Shown here: positions 18,190-27,178 of the stretch, piece after piece
Position numbering within the stretch: the first letter of the stretch is position 1
Layout: each line of letters starts with the position of its first letter
DNA from: Bizionia sp. M204
Lineage (GTDB): Bacteria > Bacteroidota > Bacteroidia > Flavobacteriales > Flavobacteriaceae
NCBI RefSeq assembly: GCF_023205095.1
Contig: NZ_CP046242.1
Coordinates: 547,001 to 611,000 of the forward strand
Direction of reading: 5' to 3'
DNA: 64,000 bases
The notes under the pieces: model-generated
The model's input: the letters and a program-made list of their open reading frames with translations, nothing else
What the model was told of the DNA's origin: nothing
Database searches by the model: none
Translations under genes and position numbers: made by a program

Positions 18190-19164
18190 ATGAAATTTAA
18201 GATTGATAAATTTGTTTTATTTATCATTGGAACTATTATAATTGCTTATTTTTTTCCGCAATGGGGAACTCAAGATAGTAATGTTCCTATAGATACTATT
18301 AGTGTAATAGGAATTGCGCTCATATTCTTTTTCTATGGACTTAAATTAAACCCGTCACAGTTAAAGTCGGGACTTCAAAACTGGAAATTACACCTTTTAG
18401 TGCAAGGTGCTACATTTATAATGTTTCCACTTTTAGTTTTGTTATTTCGGCCATGGATTCAAAATGAGGAACAGGAAACTATTTGGTTGGCTTTCTTTTT
18501 CTTGGCGGCATTGCCATCAACGGTGTCCTCATCGGTGGTTATGGTATCTATGGCGAAAGGAAATGTACCAGCAGCTATTTTTAATGCTAGTATATCTGGA
18601 ATTATTGGAATTGTCATTACGCCACTTTGGATGGGGTTATTTATTGTAAATACGCAAACAGATTTTGATTTTACCGATATCTATCTCAAACTTATTGTTC
18701 AAATTATAATACCCGTAATTTTAGGTCTTGTTTTACAGCGTTTTTTAGGTGAATTAGCACATAAATACAATAGCAAATTAACGGTATTTGATAAGGCTAT
18801 AATCTTATTGATAATTTATAAGAGCTTCGCAGAATCGTTTAATAACAATATTTTTAGTGTTGTCTCTTTTTTAGATTTAAGTTTCATTTTTATAGGCGTC
18901 TTAATTCTAATTATTGCGGCCTTTACGCTTACGGGATTTATTTCTAGAAAATTAAAACTCAAAAAAGAAGATCAAATTACTGCGCAGTTTTGCGGAACCA
19001 AAAAATCATTAGTGCATGGCACTGTTTTTTCTAAAATACTATTTGGGAATATGGCAATGTTGGGTATATTATTATTGCCATTAATGTTATTTCATGCCAT
19101 ACAAATTTTAATAATTAGTATAGTAGCTGGTAAGCTTGCAAAAAGCCAGGTTCTTGATGCGTAA
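18190..19164 (+). CDS. Bile acid:sodium symporter family (SBF-like) transporter
   Basis: 324 residues with about ten hydrophobic segments and no signal peptide. It matches the SBF-like/DUF4137 branch (YfeH type): FFFYGLKLNPSQLKSGL near residue 50, LPSTVSSSVVMVSMAKGN near residue 110 and the C-terminal FCGTKKSLVHGT near residue 270. These correspond to the two crossing-helix motifs of the family. It probably moves an organic anion with sodium across the inner membrane; the substrate is unknown. It stands alone between terminators at 18041 and 19205. Confidence 0.88.
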   Translation: MKFKIDKFVLFIIGTIIIAYFFPQWGTQDSNVPIDTISVIGIALIFFFYGLKLNPSQLKSGLQNWKLHLLVQGATFIMFPLLVLLFRPWIQNEEQETIWLAFFFLAALPSTVSSSVVMVSMAKGNVPAAIFNASISGIIGIVITPLWMGLFIVNTQTDFDFTDIYLKLIVQIIIPVILGLVLQRFLGELAHKYNSKLTVFDKAIILLIIYKSFAESFNNNIFSVVSFLDLSFIFIGVLILIIAAFTLTGFISRKLKLKKEDQITAQFCGTKKSLVHGTVFSKILFGNMAMLGILLLPLMLFHAIQILIISIVAGKLAKSQVLDA

Positions 19165-19204
19165 TTTTAAATCACACAGGATTAGCGCACATAATGGAAA
19201 ACAT

Positions 19205-19242
19205 AAAAAAAGCCCGCAAAAATCAATGTTTGCGGGCTTTTT
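19205..19242. terminator. Bidirectional intrinsic terminator
   Basis: AAAAAAGCCCGCAAA pairs with TTTGCGGGCTTTTT around a short loop. It serves the transporter gene and the convergent fumarylacetoacetase gene. Confidence 0.87.
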
Positions 19243-19262
19243 CTGTTTTAAAAATGGGTGTT

Positions 19263-20555
19263 TTACTTATTGCTTTTGGGAGTATAAATAGGTAACAATT
19301 CTGTTGAGACTTCACCAAAACCAATTCGTGTACCTTCTTTTTCACAATAACCGCGCATGATTACCGTATCATAATCATTTATAAATTTACGCTCTGTACC
19401 ATCTTGTAATTTCACCGGTTTTTCACCTCTCCAGCTCAATTCTAACATAGATCCATAAGAATCTGGTGTAGGGCCTGAAATGGTACCACTACCCATCATA
19501 TCGCCTGAATTTACAGGACAACCGTTAACCGTGTGATGCGCTAATTGTTGCGACATATTCCAATACATATATTTGAAGTTGGATTTGCTAACTACCGTTT
19601 CTTTAGCAGTTTTCGGCTTAATGGCAACTTCTAATTTAATGTCATAACTCTTTTTACCTTTATATTGTAAATAAGGTAATTGAGGTTTTAAAGGTTTCGG
19701 ACTTTCTACACGATATGGCTCTAAAGCATCAAGCGTTACAATCCAAGGTGAAATAGACGACGCAAAACTTTTTGCTAAAAATGGTCCTAGTGGTACATAT
19801 TCCCACTTTTGAATATCACGAGCAGACCAATCATTAAATAAAACCAATCCGAAAATATACTCTTCGGCTTCATTAATAGGAATCGGTTCACCTAAATCGT
19901 TAGCATCCGTTGTAATAAATGCCATTTCTAATTCGAAATCCACCAATTTACTTGGACCAAAAATAGGCGTGTCACTACCAGCTGGTAATGTTTGACCTTG
20001 AGGTCTGTGTATTGGAATTCCCGAGGGTATAATAGATGAACTTCTACCATGATATCCAACCGGAATATGCAACCAATTAGGCATTAATGCATTTTCAGGA
20101 TCGCGGAACATGGTGCCCACATTGGTTGCGTGTTCTATACTTGAATAGAAATCGGTATAATCACCAATCTGGACAGGTAATTGCATTTCAATCTCATCCA
20201 AACGGAACAAAACCGTTTCTTTATTTTTCTTATTATCTTTTAATTCACTGTTTTCTGCATCAAAAATTTCAGCAATTCGGTTTCTAACCAAACGCCATGT
20301 TTTTCTGCCGTCAGCAATAAAATCGTTTAAAGAATCTTGAAGAAAAATGTCATCAGTTAACGGAATACCTTCAAAATATCCTAATTGGTGTAAAGCACCT
20401 AAATCTATAGCTGTATCTCCAATTCGTGTGCCAATCGTGATAATATCATCACGGGTAAGAAACACACCAAATGGAATGTTTTGAATTGGGAAATCGGAGT
20501 TTTTATCTACGTGTAACCAGGATTTTCTATCTGGATTGTTAGCTGTAAGTGACAT
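19263..20555 (-). CDS. fahA: Fumarylacetoacetase
   Basis: 430 residues, the length of the full two-domain enzyme, which splits 4-fumarylacetoacetate into fumarate and acetoacetate in the last step of tyrosine breakdown. The N-terminal SH3-like domain has FPIQNIPFGVF. The C-terminal metal-binding domain has PVGYHGRSSSI near residue 160, DFELEMAFIT, LFNDWSARDIQ and GSGTISG. No other tyrosine-degradation gene is adjacent. A TAGGTTTG -7 box lies 36 bases upstream, and the gene is divergent from glyA. Confidence 0.95.
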   Translation of the reverse strand: MSLTANNPDRKSWLHVDKNSDFPIQNIPFGVFLTRDDIITIGTRIGDTAIDLGALHQLGYFEGIPLTDDIFLQDSLNDFIADGRKTWRLVRNRIAEIFDAENSELKDNKKNKETVLFRLDEIEMQLPVQIGDYTDFYSSIEHATNVGTMFRDPENALMPNWLHIPVGYHGRSSSIIPSGIPIHRPQGQTLPAGSDTPIFGPSKLVDFELEMAFITTDANDLGEPIPINEAEEYIFGLVLFNDWSARDIQKWEYVPLGPFLAKSFASSISPWIVTLDALEPYRVESPKPLKPQLPYLQYKGKKSYDIKLEVAIKPKTAKETVVSKSNFKYMYWNMSQQLAHHTVNGCPVNSGDMMGSGTISGPTPDSYGSMLELSWRGEKPVKLQDGTERKFINDYDTVIMRGYCEKEGTRIGFGEVSTELLPIYTPKSNK

Positions 20556-20590
20556 AACTAAAGGTGGTTTTGTGTTTGTAAAATTCTAAT

Positions 20591-20598
20591 CAAACCTA
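20591..20598 (-). promoter_or_regulatory. Candidate -7 element of fahA
   Basis: The minus strand reads TAGGTTTG, a full match to TAnnTTTG, 36 bases before the ATG. No TTTG lies at the expected -33 position. Confidence 0.45.
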
Positions 20599-20719
20599 CA
20601 TAACTTTTCGTTTTTATACTAATTTATGATGCAAAATATAGCAATACTTTAACCTTTACGAAAAATTATATCTGTCAAGTAAATATATGTTTTTTGATGA
20701 ATTAAACTAATGTATTTCT

Positions 20720-20727
20720 TATTTTTG
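20720..20727 (+). promoter_or_regulatory. Candidate -7 element of glyA
   Basis: TATTTTTG matches TAnnTTTG and ends 28 bases before the ATG. A TTTG at 20693-20696 could be the -33 element, though the start-to-start spacing of 27 is slightly long. Confidence 0.5.
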
Positions 20728-20754
20728 AATTCTATTTAACAATAACCGAAATTT

Positions 20755-22026
20755 ATGCAACGCGACGAACAGATTTTTGAATTAATAGAAGCCGAAAAAC
20801 AAAGGCAGCTTCATGGTATAGAACTCATTGCATCAGAAAACTTTGTAAGCGACCAAGTTATGGAAGCTGCAGGTTCTGTTTTAACTAATAAATATGCTGA
20901 AGGATATCCTGGCAAGCGCTATTATGGTGGTTGCGAAGTGGTAGATGAAGTTGAGCAATTGGCTATAGATCGTGCCAAAACTTTATTTGGTGCGGCATAC
21001 GTAAATGTACAACCACACTCGGGAAGCCAGGCAAATACAGCCGTTTTCGCAGCCTGCTTAAAACCTGGTGATACTATTTTGGGCTTCGATTTGTCTCATG
21101 GAGGACATTTAACACATGGTTCGCCTGTTAACTTTTCAGGAAAATTATACAATCCTGTTTTTTACGGTGTTAAAAAAGAAACGGGAATTATAGATTACGA
21201 TCATGTAGCAGAAGTTGCTGAACGTGAAAAACCAAAAATGATTATTTGTGGTGCATCAGCTTATTCTCGTGATATGGATTTTAAACGTTTTCGCGAAATT
21301 GCAGATAGCGTTGGTGCTTTATTATTAGGTGATATTTCTCATCCAGCAGGTTTAATTGCTAAAGGTATTTTAAACGATCCTTTACCACATTGTCATATTG
21401 TTACGACTACAACACATAAAACCTTACGTGGTCCTCGAGGCGGGATGATTATGATGGGTCAAGATTTTGATAATCCTTTTGGTTTAAAATTAAAAAATGG
21501 CAATTTGCGTAAAATGTCCTCATTGTTAGATTCTGGTGTGTTTCCAGGAAATCAAGGTGGTCCATTAGAGCATATTATTGCTGCTAAAGCTATTGCTTTT
21601 GGAGAAGCTTTAACGGAAGACTTTATGCACTATATGTTACAAGTGAAGAAAAATGCAGCTGCCATGGCAAAAGCATTTGTGGATCGCGATTATCATATTG
21701 TTTCTGGTGGAACCGATAATCATATGATGTTAATTGATTTACGTAATAAAAATATTACAGGAAAAGATGCTGAAAACGCATTGGTAAAAGCTGATATTAC
21801 CGTAAATAAAAACATGGTGCCTTTTGATGATAAAAGCCCATTTGTAACGTCTGGAATCCGAATTGGTACACCAGCCATTACCACACGTGGTTTAAAAGAA
21901 ACCGATATGGAGGCTATAGTTGACTTGGTGGATGAGGTCATTATGAACTATGAGGATGAAGCAAAACTAGAAGCTATTGGAGACAAAGTAAATGCCATGA
22001 TGAGTCACTTACCACTATTTGTTTAG
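20755..22026 (+). CDS. glyA: Serine hydroxymethyltransferase
   Basis: A 423-residue PLP enzyme that converts serine and tetrahydrofolate to glycine and methylene-tetrahydrofolate, the main source of one-carbon units. Seen in the sequence: [10 protein letters not shown] near residue 22, [19 protein letters not shown] near residue 88, and the PLP lysine K222 in [14 protein letters not shown]. The length is normal. It is a single-gene unit with its own -7 box and terminator, and no riboswitch-like leader is visible. Confidence 0.97.
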   Translation: MQRDEQIFELIEAEKQRQLHGIELIASENFVSDQVMEAAGSVLTNKYAEGYPGKRYYGGCEVVDEVEQLAIDRAKTLFGAAYVNVQPHSGSQANTAVFAACLKPGDTILGFDLSHGGHLTHGSPVNFSGKLYNPVFYGVKKETGIIDYDHVAEVAEREKPKMIICGASAYSRDMDFKRFREIADSVGALLLGDISHPAGLIAKGILNDPLPHCHIVTTTTHKTLRGPRGGMIMMGQDFDNPFGLKLKNGNLRKMSSLLDSGVFPGNQGGPLEHIIAAKAIAFGEALTEDFMHYMLQVKKNAAAMAKAFVDRDYHIVSGGTDNHMMLIDLRNKNITGKDAENALVKADITVNKNMVPFDDKSPFVTSGIRIGTPAITTRGLKETDMEAIVDLVDEVIMNYEDEAKLEAIGDKVNAMMSHLPLFV

Positions 22027-22046
22027 TGAGCTTTAGCTTATAAAAT

Positions 22047-22082
22047 AAAAAAACCTGCTTATTGATTTAAGCAGGTTTTTTT
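22047..22082. terminator. Bidirectional intrinsic terminator
   Basis: AAAAACCTGCTTA pairs with TAAGCAGGTTTTT around a 6-base loop, with T-runs on both strands. It lies between glyA and the convergent lipoprotein gene. Confidence 0.87.
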
Positions 22083-22120
22083 ATGATTTTTTTTTACATT
22101 TTTAATTGTGTATTTTAAAT

Positions 22121-23668
22121 TTAAAACGCCGTATGCTGATAAGCACCTGCATCAGGTTCAACCGTTCGGTTTTCATTTAAAATATCTTGAGGCACATTGT
22201 TTGAAAATGGATTCCCGCCAATATTAATTGCTCCCGAATCTAAGCCAATAATCATCTCATTATTTCTGACGTTTTTAAAATCCGGATCATTATTAAAGCG
22301 AATGTTTTCATAGCGCAATGGATTATCAAAGTCATAATTATCACCTGAAAAATTATTATTTGGATCTTGGAAACGCACCAAGGAATTGGTGAATTTAAAA
22401 TTGAACATGTTTCCAGGATCCGCAACTTCATCTAAAATGAATTCTGGATTATCGTTACCGTAAATAATACAATTGTTGAAATTAGCTTCTGTTAAATCGA
22501 ATAATAAAATAGCATCTTCGGTTTCACGGAAATTATTTAGGAGTAGGGAAGGGAATTGTCTGAAACTATTATTCCAGTAATTAGCAATCGTGCAATGTGT
22601 AAAATTATAGCTTCCGCCTTCGGTTCCAGCAAATGAGGATTGACCAGAATTATTTATCACCACATTTTCAGCTAAAATAGATGTGTTTCTTCCTAAAATC
22701 CCGAAATTGCTACTATTATATATTTGTGAATTGGTAATAGTCAACTTTGCATTTGGCTCATTGGCATTACTATCACTTAAAATACCAACACCTGCATTTT
22801 TAATAGTTGCATAATTAATAATATTGTTGACACTTCCTTGAAATAACCAGATAGTTCCCCATTGTCCAGGAACATCACTAAACCCTGGTTCTAAACGGTC
22901 GCCTTCAAAAATAACTTCGTTTTCTAAAAGGTCTTGGTCCAAACTTAAGGCACCATTTACATTAAGTGAAGCGCCTTCAGAAACTAATAACCCAGAATTC
23001 GCATGAAAATGAACACGTGCTCCCGCATTTATGGTTAGAGTTTCTCCATTAGGAACGGCTGCATAGCCATACACTACGTAAGGTTTTTCGTTGGTGAATG
23101 TATATTCGTCAGGCATTAAATAGCGTCCTTGGATATCTGTTTCTAATATTTCGCCTCCTACATTTAAGGTTAGTGTTTCTATAATCCCAGTACTATTATC
23201 GCGATTTGGATAAATAAAAACAGCATCTTTTACCAAGGTAACCAAATCCACATCTTGCATGTTAGCTCCGGAATCGAAAACAATTTTATCTGTGTATAAA
23301 AACTCGCCTGTATTGGGTAGGTTGTTGATATCAATGGTCGTTTCAATAAAAATAAACATACTATCTTTAGCTAGAATCTCCACATTCTCAAAGGAATTTC
23401 CAGACATACCATCAACATTCAGTCGGTATTCAGAATTCATTCCAGAAGCTAGATTAATACTTGGAATACTGATGTCATCACTGCTACGATTGTAAACTTT
23501 TAGCGTGTAGGTGCTGGAACCAATATTAGTAAAAACGGTGTCTAAATAAACAGTGTCTTTTGAAAATTCCAAATTTCCAGAGCTTCGAGAAAATTCTAAA
23601 TCTTTACGACAAGAACTCCAAAGCATTAAAAAGCCCACACAAAAAATAAAGGAAAGAATACGATTCAT
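22121..23668 (-). CDS. Lipoprotein with right-handed beta-helix repeats
   Basis: 515 residues. The N-terminus is a lipoprotein signal (FLMLWSSCRKD, Cys about residue 20). Residues 30-150 look like an immunoglobulin-type or cell-surface N-domain (VFTNIGSSTYTLKVYNRS). Residues 225-480 contain repeated short turns of a parallel beta-helix (YATIKNAGVGILSDS, LTITNSQIYNSSNFGI, AENVVINNSGQSSF). Proteins of this build are widespread in Flavobacteriaceae without a known substrate; beta-helix folds often bind or cut polysaccharides. No catalytic residues can be named. Confidence 0.8.
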   Translation of the reverse strand: MNRILSFIFCVGFLMLWSSCRKDLEFSRSSGNLEFSKDTVYLDTVFTNIGSSTYTLKVYNRSSDDISIPSINLASGMNSEYRLNVDGMSGNSFENVEILAKDSMFIFIETTIDINNLPNTGEFLYTDKIVFDSGANMQDVDLVTLVKDAVFIYPNRDNSTGIIETLTLNVGGEILETDIQGRYLMPDEYTFTNEKPYVVYGYAAVPNGETLTINAGARVHFHANSGLLVSEGASLNVNGALSLDQDLLENEVIFEGDRLEPGFSDVPGQWGTIWLFQGSVNNIINYATIKNAGVGILSDSNANEPNAKLTITNSQIYNSSNFGILGRNTSILAENVVINNSGQSSFAGTEGGSYNFTHCTIANYWNNSFRQFPSLLLNNFRETEDAILLFDLTEANFNNCIIYGNDNPEFILDEVADPGNMFNFKFTNSLVRFQDPNNNFSGDNYDFDNPLRYENIRFNNDPDFKNVRNNEMIIGLDSGAINIGGNPFSNNVPQDILNENRTVEPDAGAYQHTAF

Positions 23669-23735
23669 AACAAGATATCAATTTGTTCAAAAATATAACT
23701 TTTGAATTGATGATTTCGTATGAAAGCTATAAAAA

Positions 23736-24119
23736 TTAGAGAAATATATTTTTTATTTCATCGGTTATTCGCGTTGGACGCATGCGGTTACTATCCATAA
23801 AACACCACGTGGTTTCCGATTTCGCTAATAGAATGTTATCTTTTAATATTTCAACCACACGTGTGCACGTAACACCTTCCGAGTTCGGAACGTATGTTTT
23901 TAGTGTAATCTCATCATTTAAAAACGCCGGTTTTTTATAGGTAATATGATGCGACAGCATAATCCATAAATAATTATCCGTTATGGAGTTTGGTGCCTTT
24001 GTAAACCAATGCATTTTAGCAACGTCTTCAACCCATTGCACATAGCGTACGTTATTAACGTGATTTAGATTATCAATATCGTCTGTAGTGACTGTAATTT
24101 TAGTTTCAAATGTTTGCAT
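23736..24119 (-). CDS. Acyl-CoA thioesterase, 4HBT hotdog fold
   Basis: 127 residues from the ATG at 24119; the open frame extends 18 codons further, but MQTFETKITVT is where homologous proteins begin. The active-site region is NLNHVNNVRYVQWVEDVAK, matching the 4-hydroxybenzoyl-CoA thioesterase / YbgC pattern (normally D-x-x-x-H-V-N-N). The second half has the strands KKPAFLNDEITLKTYV and AKSETTWCFMD. It hydrolyses an acyl-CoA thioester; the chain length is unknown. It lies between a glutamine cyclotransferase and the beta-helix lipoprotein on the same strand. Confidence 0.87.
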   Translation of the reverse strand: MQTFETKITVTTDDIDNLNHVNNVRYVQWVEDVAKMHWFTKAPNSITDNYLWIMLSHHITYKKPAFLNDEITLKTYVPNSEGVTCTRVVEILKDNILLAKSETTWCFMDSNRMRPTRITDEIKNIFL

Positions 24120-24203
24120 AGTATTATGGTGTTTTCCTGGCAAAGCTAATGCATCCATTGTAGCATAAGGCAAACCTGAAACGTTTAATGGACAAATTTT
24201 AAA

Positions 24204-25238
24204 CTACTTTTCAGTTATTTCAACCTCAAAGAGTTTATCCCAATATTTTCCCGTTACAAAAATGGTCTTGGTGTCTGGATTGTAGGCAATTCCATTTAAT
24301 ACATCTAATTTCGGGTGTTTGGTTACCATATTATGAAGTGGTGTAAAATCAATCACACCTTCAACAGCACCATTTTCAGGATTAATAATTGCCACACCAT
24401 TTTTATTCCAACGGTTTGCATATATTTTGCCATTAACCCATTCTAATTCGTTTAACTCTACTACTTTTCCTTTGCTATGGTAAGCTTGAATGTAACCTTC
24501 CTCGGCTAAAGTTTCTGGATTAAGCGTCCAAATTTTTTCGGTGCCATCACTCTTATATAATTTAGAGCCATCGTTACAAATTCCCCAGCCTTCTAAACTT
24601 TCGCCATATTTAAAACTGCCTGTTTTTTCAAAGGTATTCACGTCGTAAACAAAGCCTGTGCCTTTTTTCCACGTAAGTTGATATATTTTATCATTAAGTA
24701 TGGTAATACCTTCGCCAAAATATTCGTTTGATAAATTGATGTTTTTTAAAACTTCACCAGTTTTATAGTCTACTTTTCGAAGCTTGGAGCCACCATATTG
24801 TCCAGTACCTTCATATAATTCGCCATTATGAAATTCCAACCCTTGTGTGTAGGAGGTTTGGTCATGTGGATATTGGTTAATAATTTTATAGGTATAAATT
24901 TTTGGTGTTTGGTTGTTTAGAATGGTAATGTTTTTAGAAAGGCTCGTTGATTCTCCATTCAAACTAAAAGATGCAACTAATTCATGAACGCCTAATTTCA
25001 TATTATTAAGCGCTTGTGAAGATTGGATGTCCTTTCCGTCTAAAGTATAATTTACCGTACCTATTTCATGATTTTTAGGATTAGAAATGGACAGTTTCAG
25101 GTCATCACCAAGCGTAAAAGCATCATTTGATACATTAGTTTTGATAGAAATATCCTTTTTTGCTTCATTAATATTGGTGCCGCAAGCTGCTAAAGTGAGG
25201 CATAAAATTATGATAGTAAGAGACTTATAAAGCTTCAT
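24204..25238 (-). CDS. Glutaminyl-peptide cyclotransferase family lipoprotein
   Basis: 344 residues. The lipoprotein signal peptide is IIILCLTLAACGTN (Cys about residue 19). Residues 25-105 form a short domain of Ig-like strands. Residues 110-344 match the bacterial/plant glutamine cyclotransferase family (PF05096), a five-bladed beta-propeller. Visible motifs are YTQGLEFHNGELYEGTGQYG, FGEGITILNDKIYQLTWK, LEGWGICNDGSKLYKSDG and LNELEWVNGKIYANRW. Such enzymes cyclise N-terminal Gln to pyroglutamate. In Bacteroidota many secreted proteins start with Q after signal cleavage, so an envelope location makes sense. Confidence 0.88.
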   Translation of the reverse strand: MKLYKSLTIIILCLTLAACGTNINEAKKDISIKTNVSNDAFTLGDDLKLSISNPKNHEIGTVNYTLDGKDIQSSQALNNMKLGVHELVASFSLNGESTSLSKNITILNNQTPKIYTYKIINQYPHDQTSYTQGLEFHNGELYEGTGQYGGSKLRKVDYKTGEVLKNINLSNEYFGEGITILNDKIYQLTWKKGTGFVYDVNTFEKTGSFKYGESLEGWGICNDGSKLYKSDGTEKIWTLNPETLAEEGYIQAYHSKGKVVELNELEWVNGKIYANRWNKNGVAIINPENGAVEGVIDFTPLHNMVTKHPKLDVLNGIAYNPDTKTIFVTGKYWDKLFEVEITEK

Positions 25239-25292
25239 GAGTTGTTAATTATTTGAAGCAAGATATTTATTAAAATTCAGTTTAAAAAATCA

Positions 25293-25322
25293 TTGTGAAA
25301 AATTTAAAAGATTGTATCTTTG
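25293..25322 (+). promoter_or_regulatory. Promoter of the SRP RNA gene
   Basis: TTG at 25293-25295 (-33) and TATCTTTG at 25315-25322 (-7) are spaced as in the Bacteroidota sigma-ABfr consensus. The predicted start is 5-6 bases later, at the first base of the SRP RNA. Confidence 0.75.
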
Positions 25323-25326
25323 CCGC

Positions 25327-25421
25327 GGGCAAGTCCTACACAACCAGCTCCTGTTGAATCCTCCAGGGCGGGAACGCAGCAAAGGTAGACGGTCGTAGCG
25401 GTGTGATGTAGGTAGCTTGCC
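25327..25421 (+). ncRNA. ffs: Signal recognition particle RNA, small bacterial (4.5S) type
   Basis: The ends GGGCAAG (25327-25333) and CTTGCC (25416-25421) pair to close a single long hairpin of about 95 nt. The apical region carries the invariant domain IV elements: CTCCAGG, then GGAA (tetraloop) and CGCAGCAAAGGTA, which form the symmetric and asymmetric loops bound by Ffh. A T9 run directly after the stem acts as terminator. The RNA binds Ffh and targets ribosomes making membrane and secreted proteins. An antisense open frame across it (25290-25502) is not a gene. Confidence 0.95.
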
Positions 25422-25569
25422 TTTTTTTTTGCCTTTACTTTTCCTTTCACAAATACGAAAGGATTTTTTTATAAATAAGATTTGTAGACTGTTAGTTTGC
25501 AAATCTTTTTCTTTTTATAGACTTTTTCAATAATACATTCTTAATTTTACAGGATTAATTTTATTATAT

Positions 25570-26373
25570 ATGTCTAAAGTTGTTTTAATAACAGGAGGTT
25601 CATCTGGAATTGGAAAGTCGGTAGGAGATTATTTAACGCTCAAAGGGTTTACTGTTTTTGGTACAAGTCGTTCACCAGAAAAGTACACAACTAGTAATTT
25701 TCCAATTTTAGGTTTAGATGTAAACAAATCTTATACTATAAGTGATACTGTAAATCGCGTTATTGAAAAAGCAGGTCGACTAGATGTTGTAATTAATAAT
25801 GCAGGCGTTGGAATTACGGGGCCCATTGAGGAAATTCCCGAAGAAGAAATCCGAAATAATTTTGAGACCAATTTTTTTGGTCCTATTAATGTTATCAAAG
25901 CCGTTTTGCCACAAATGCGTAAGCAGCAATCCGGTTTAATTATCAACGTCACATCAATTGCGGGTTATATGGGATTGCCATATCGAGGTGTTTATTCCGC
26001 TAGTAAAGGTGCTTTAGAACTGATTACAGAAGCATTCCGAATGGAGATAAAGGCTTTTAATATCCAGATGACCAATGTAGCACCAGGCGATTTTGCAACC
26101 AATATTGCATCTGGTCGTTATCATGCACCTGTTTTAGAAGATTCACCGTATAAAGGACCTTATGGCAACACTTTGAGATTAATGGATACGCATGTAGATA
26201 CAGGAAAAGATCCTTTAGAGATGGCCAAAGCAATTCATAAAATAATAAATACGCCCAAACCCAAAGTTCATTATAAAGTAGGGGAGTTTATGCAAAAATT
26301 TTCTATTGTTTTAAAGCGAATTTTGCCAGATAAAGTTTATGAAAAACTCCTCATGAATCATTATAAATTGTAA
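25570..26373 (+). CDS. Short-chain dehydrogenase/reductase
   Basis: 267 residues, classical SDR. The cofactor loop is TGGSSGIGKSV (residues 8-18), followed by NNAGVG near residue 77, the catalytic serine in NVTSIAG near residue 128 and the YSASKGA catalytic Tyr/Lys motif near residue 142. After TGGSSGIG comes VFGTSRSPEK, whose basic residue suggests NADP use. The C-terminal part is longer than in the smallest SDRs and resembles the branch that reduces retinol-like or steroid-like alcohols. The substrate is not predictable. Confidence 0.9.
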   Translation: MSKVVLITGGSSGIGKSVGDYLTLKGFTVFGTSRSPEKYTTSNFPILGLDVNKSYTISDTVNRVIEKAGRLDVVINNAGVGITGPIEEIPEEEIRNNFETNFFGPINVIKAVLPQMRKQQSGLIINVTSIAGYMGLPYRGVYSASKGALELITEAFRMEIKAFNIQMTNVAPGDFATNIASGRYHAPVLEDSPYKGPYGNTLRLMDTHVDTGKDPLEMAKAIHKIINTPKPKVHYKVGEFMQKFSIVLKRILPDKVYEKLLMNHYKL

Positions 26374-26453
26374 TTTTACAATCCTAAATAAAGGGAACAC
26401 ACACAACTATATATTAATATGTCTGCAAACGCAGAATAGACAAACTTTTACTT

Positions 26454-27107
26454 ATGAAATTTTTTATTGATACAGCTAATTTAGATCAGATTCGTGAAGC
26501 ACAAGATTTAGGTGTTTTGGATGGTGTAACTACCAATCCGTCATTAATGGCTAAAGAAGGTATTACCGGACACGATAATATTATGAAGCATTATGTGGAC
26601 ATTTGCAAAATTGTAGATGGTGATGTTAGTGCCGAAGTTATTGCAACAGATTATGATGGAATGGTTCGTGAAGGGGAAGCTTTGGCAGAATTACATGAGC
26701 AAATTGTGGTAAAATTACCAATGATCAAAGATGGGATAAAAGCCTGTAAGTATTTTTCAGATAAAGGGATTAAAACCAATGTTACTTTAGTGTTTTCAGC
26801 AGGCCAGGCATTATTAGCAGCCAAAGCAGGAGCCACGTATGTGTCGCCGTTTATAGGTCGTTTGGATGATATCTCAACAGATGGCTTAAATTTGATTTCT
26901 GAAATTCGTCATATTTATGATAACTATGATTTTGATACTGAAATTTTAGCAGCATCGGTTCGTCATACTATGCATATTATTGATTGTGCCAAATTAGGAG
27001 CTGATGTTATGACGGGTCCATTAAGCGCTATTGAAGGATTACTTAAACATCCTTTAACCGATATTGGATTAGCAAAATTTTTAGAGGATTTCAAGAAAGG
27101 AAATTAA
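26454..27107 (+). CDS. fsa: Fructose-6-phosphate aldolase / small transaldolase
   Basis: 217 residues, the short transaldolase form (TalC/FSA type). Signatures: [30 protein letters not shown] (residues 23-36), the Schiff-base lysine in [10 protein letters not shown] near residue 86, and [17 protein letters not shown]. Members either cleave fructose-6-phosphate or act as transaldolase in the pentose phosphate pathway; sequence alone does not decide. In Bacteroidota, where it is often the only such gene, the transaldolase role is likely. Confidence 0.9.
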   Translation: MKFFIDTANLDQIREAQDLGVLDGVTTNPSLMAKEGITGHDNIMKHYVDICKIVDGDVSAEVIATDYDGMVREGEALAELHEQIVVKLPMIKDGIKACKYFSDKGIKTNVTLVFSAGQALLAAKAGATYVSPFIGRLDDISTDGLNLISEIRHIYDNYDFDTEILAASVRHTMHIIDCAKLGADVMTGPLSAIEGLLKHPLTDIGLAKFLEDFKKGN

Positions 27108-27124
27108 TCTCAAAAATTATAAAT

Positions 27125-27159
27125 AAAAAAAGCCTTAACGTTCATGTTAAGGCTTTTTT
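27125..27159. terminator. Bidirectional intrinsic terminator
   Basis: AAAAAAGCCTTAAC and GTTAAGGCTTTTTT form a stem with a short loop and T-runs on both strands, between the aldolase gene and the convergent lipoprotein gene. Confidence 0.85.
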
Positions 27160-27178
27160 TATGTTGTGCTTTTACCGG

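Noticed and set aside
25290-25502. Minus-strand open frame of 70 codons
   Set aside because: It lies antisense across the SRP RNA and its terminator, has no family features, and is explained by the RNA gene.
26422-26435. Hairpin TCTGC-AAAC-GCAGA before the aldolase gene
   Set aside because: A five-base stem is too weak to call a regulatory structure.
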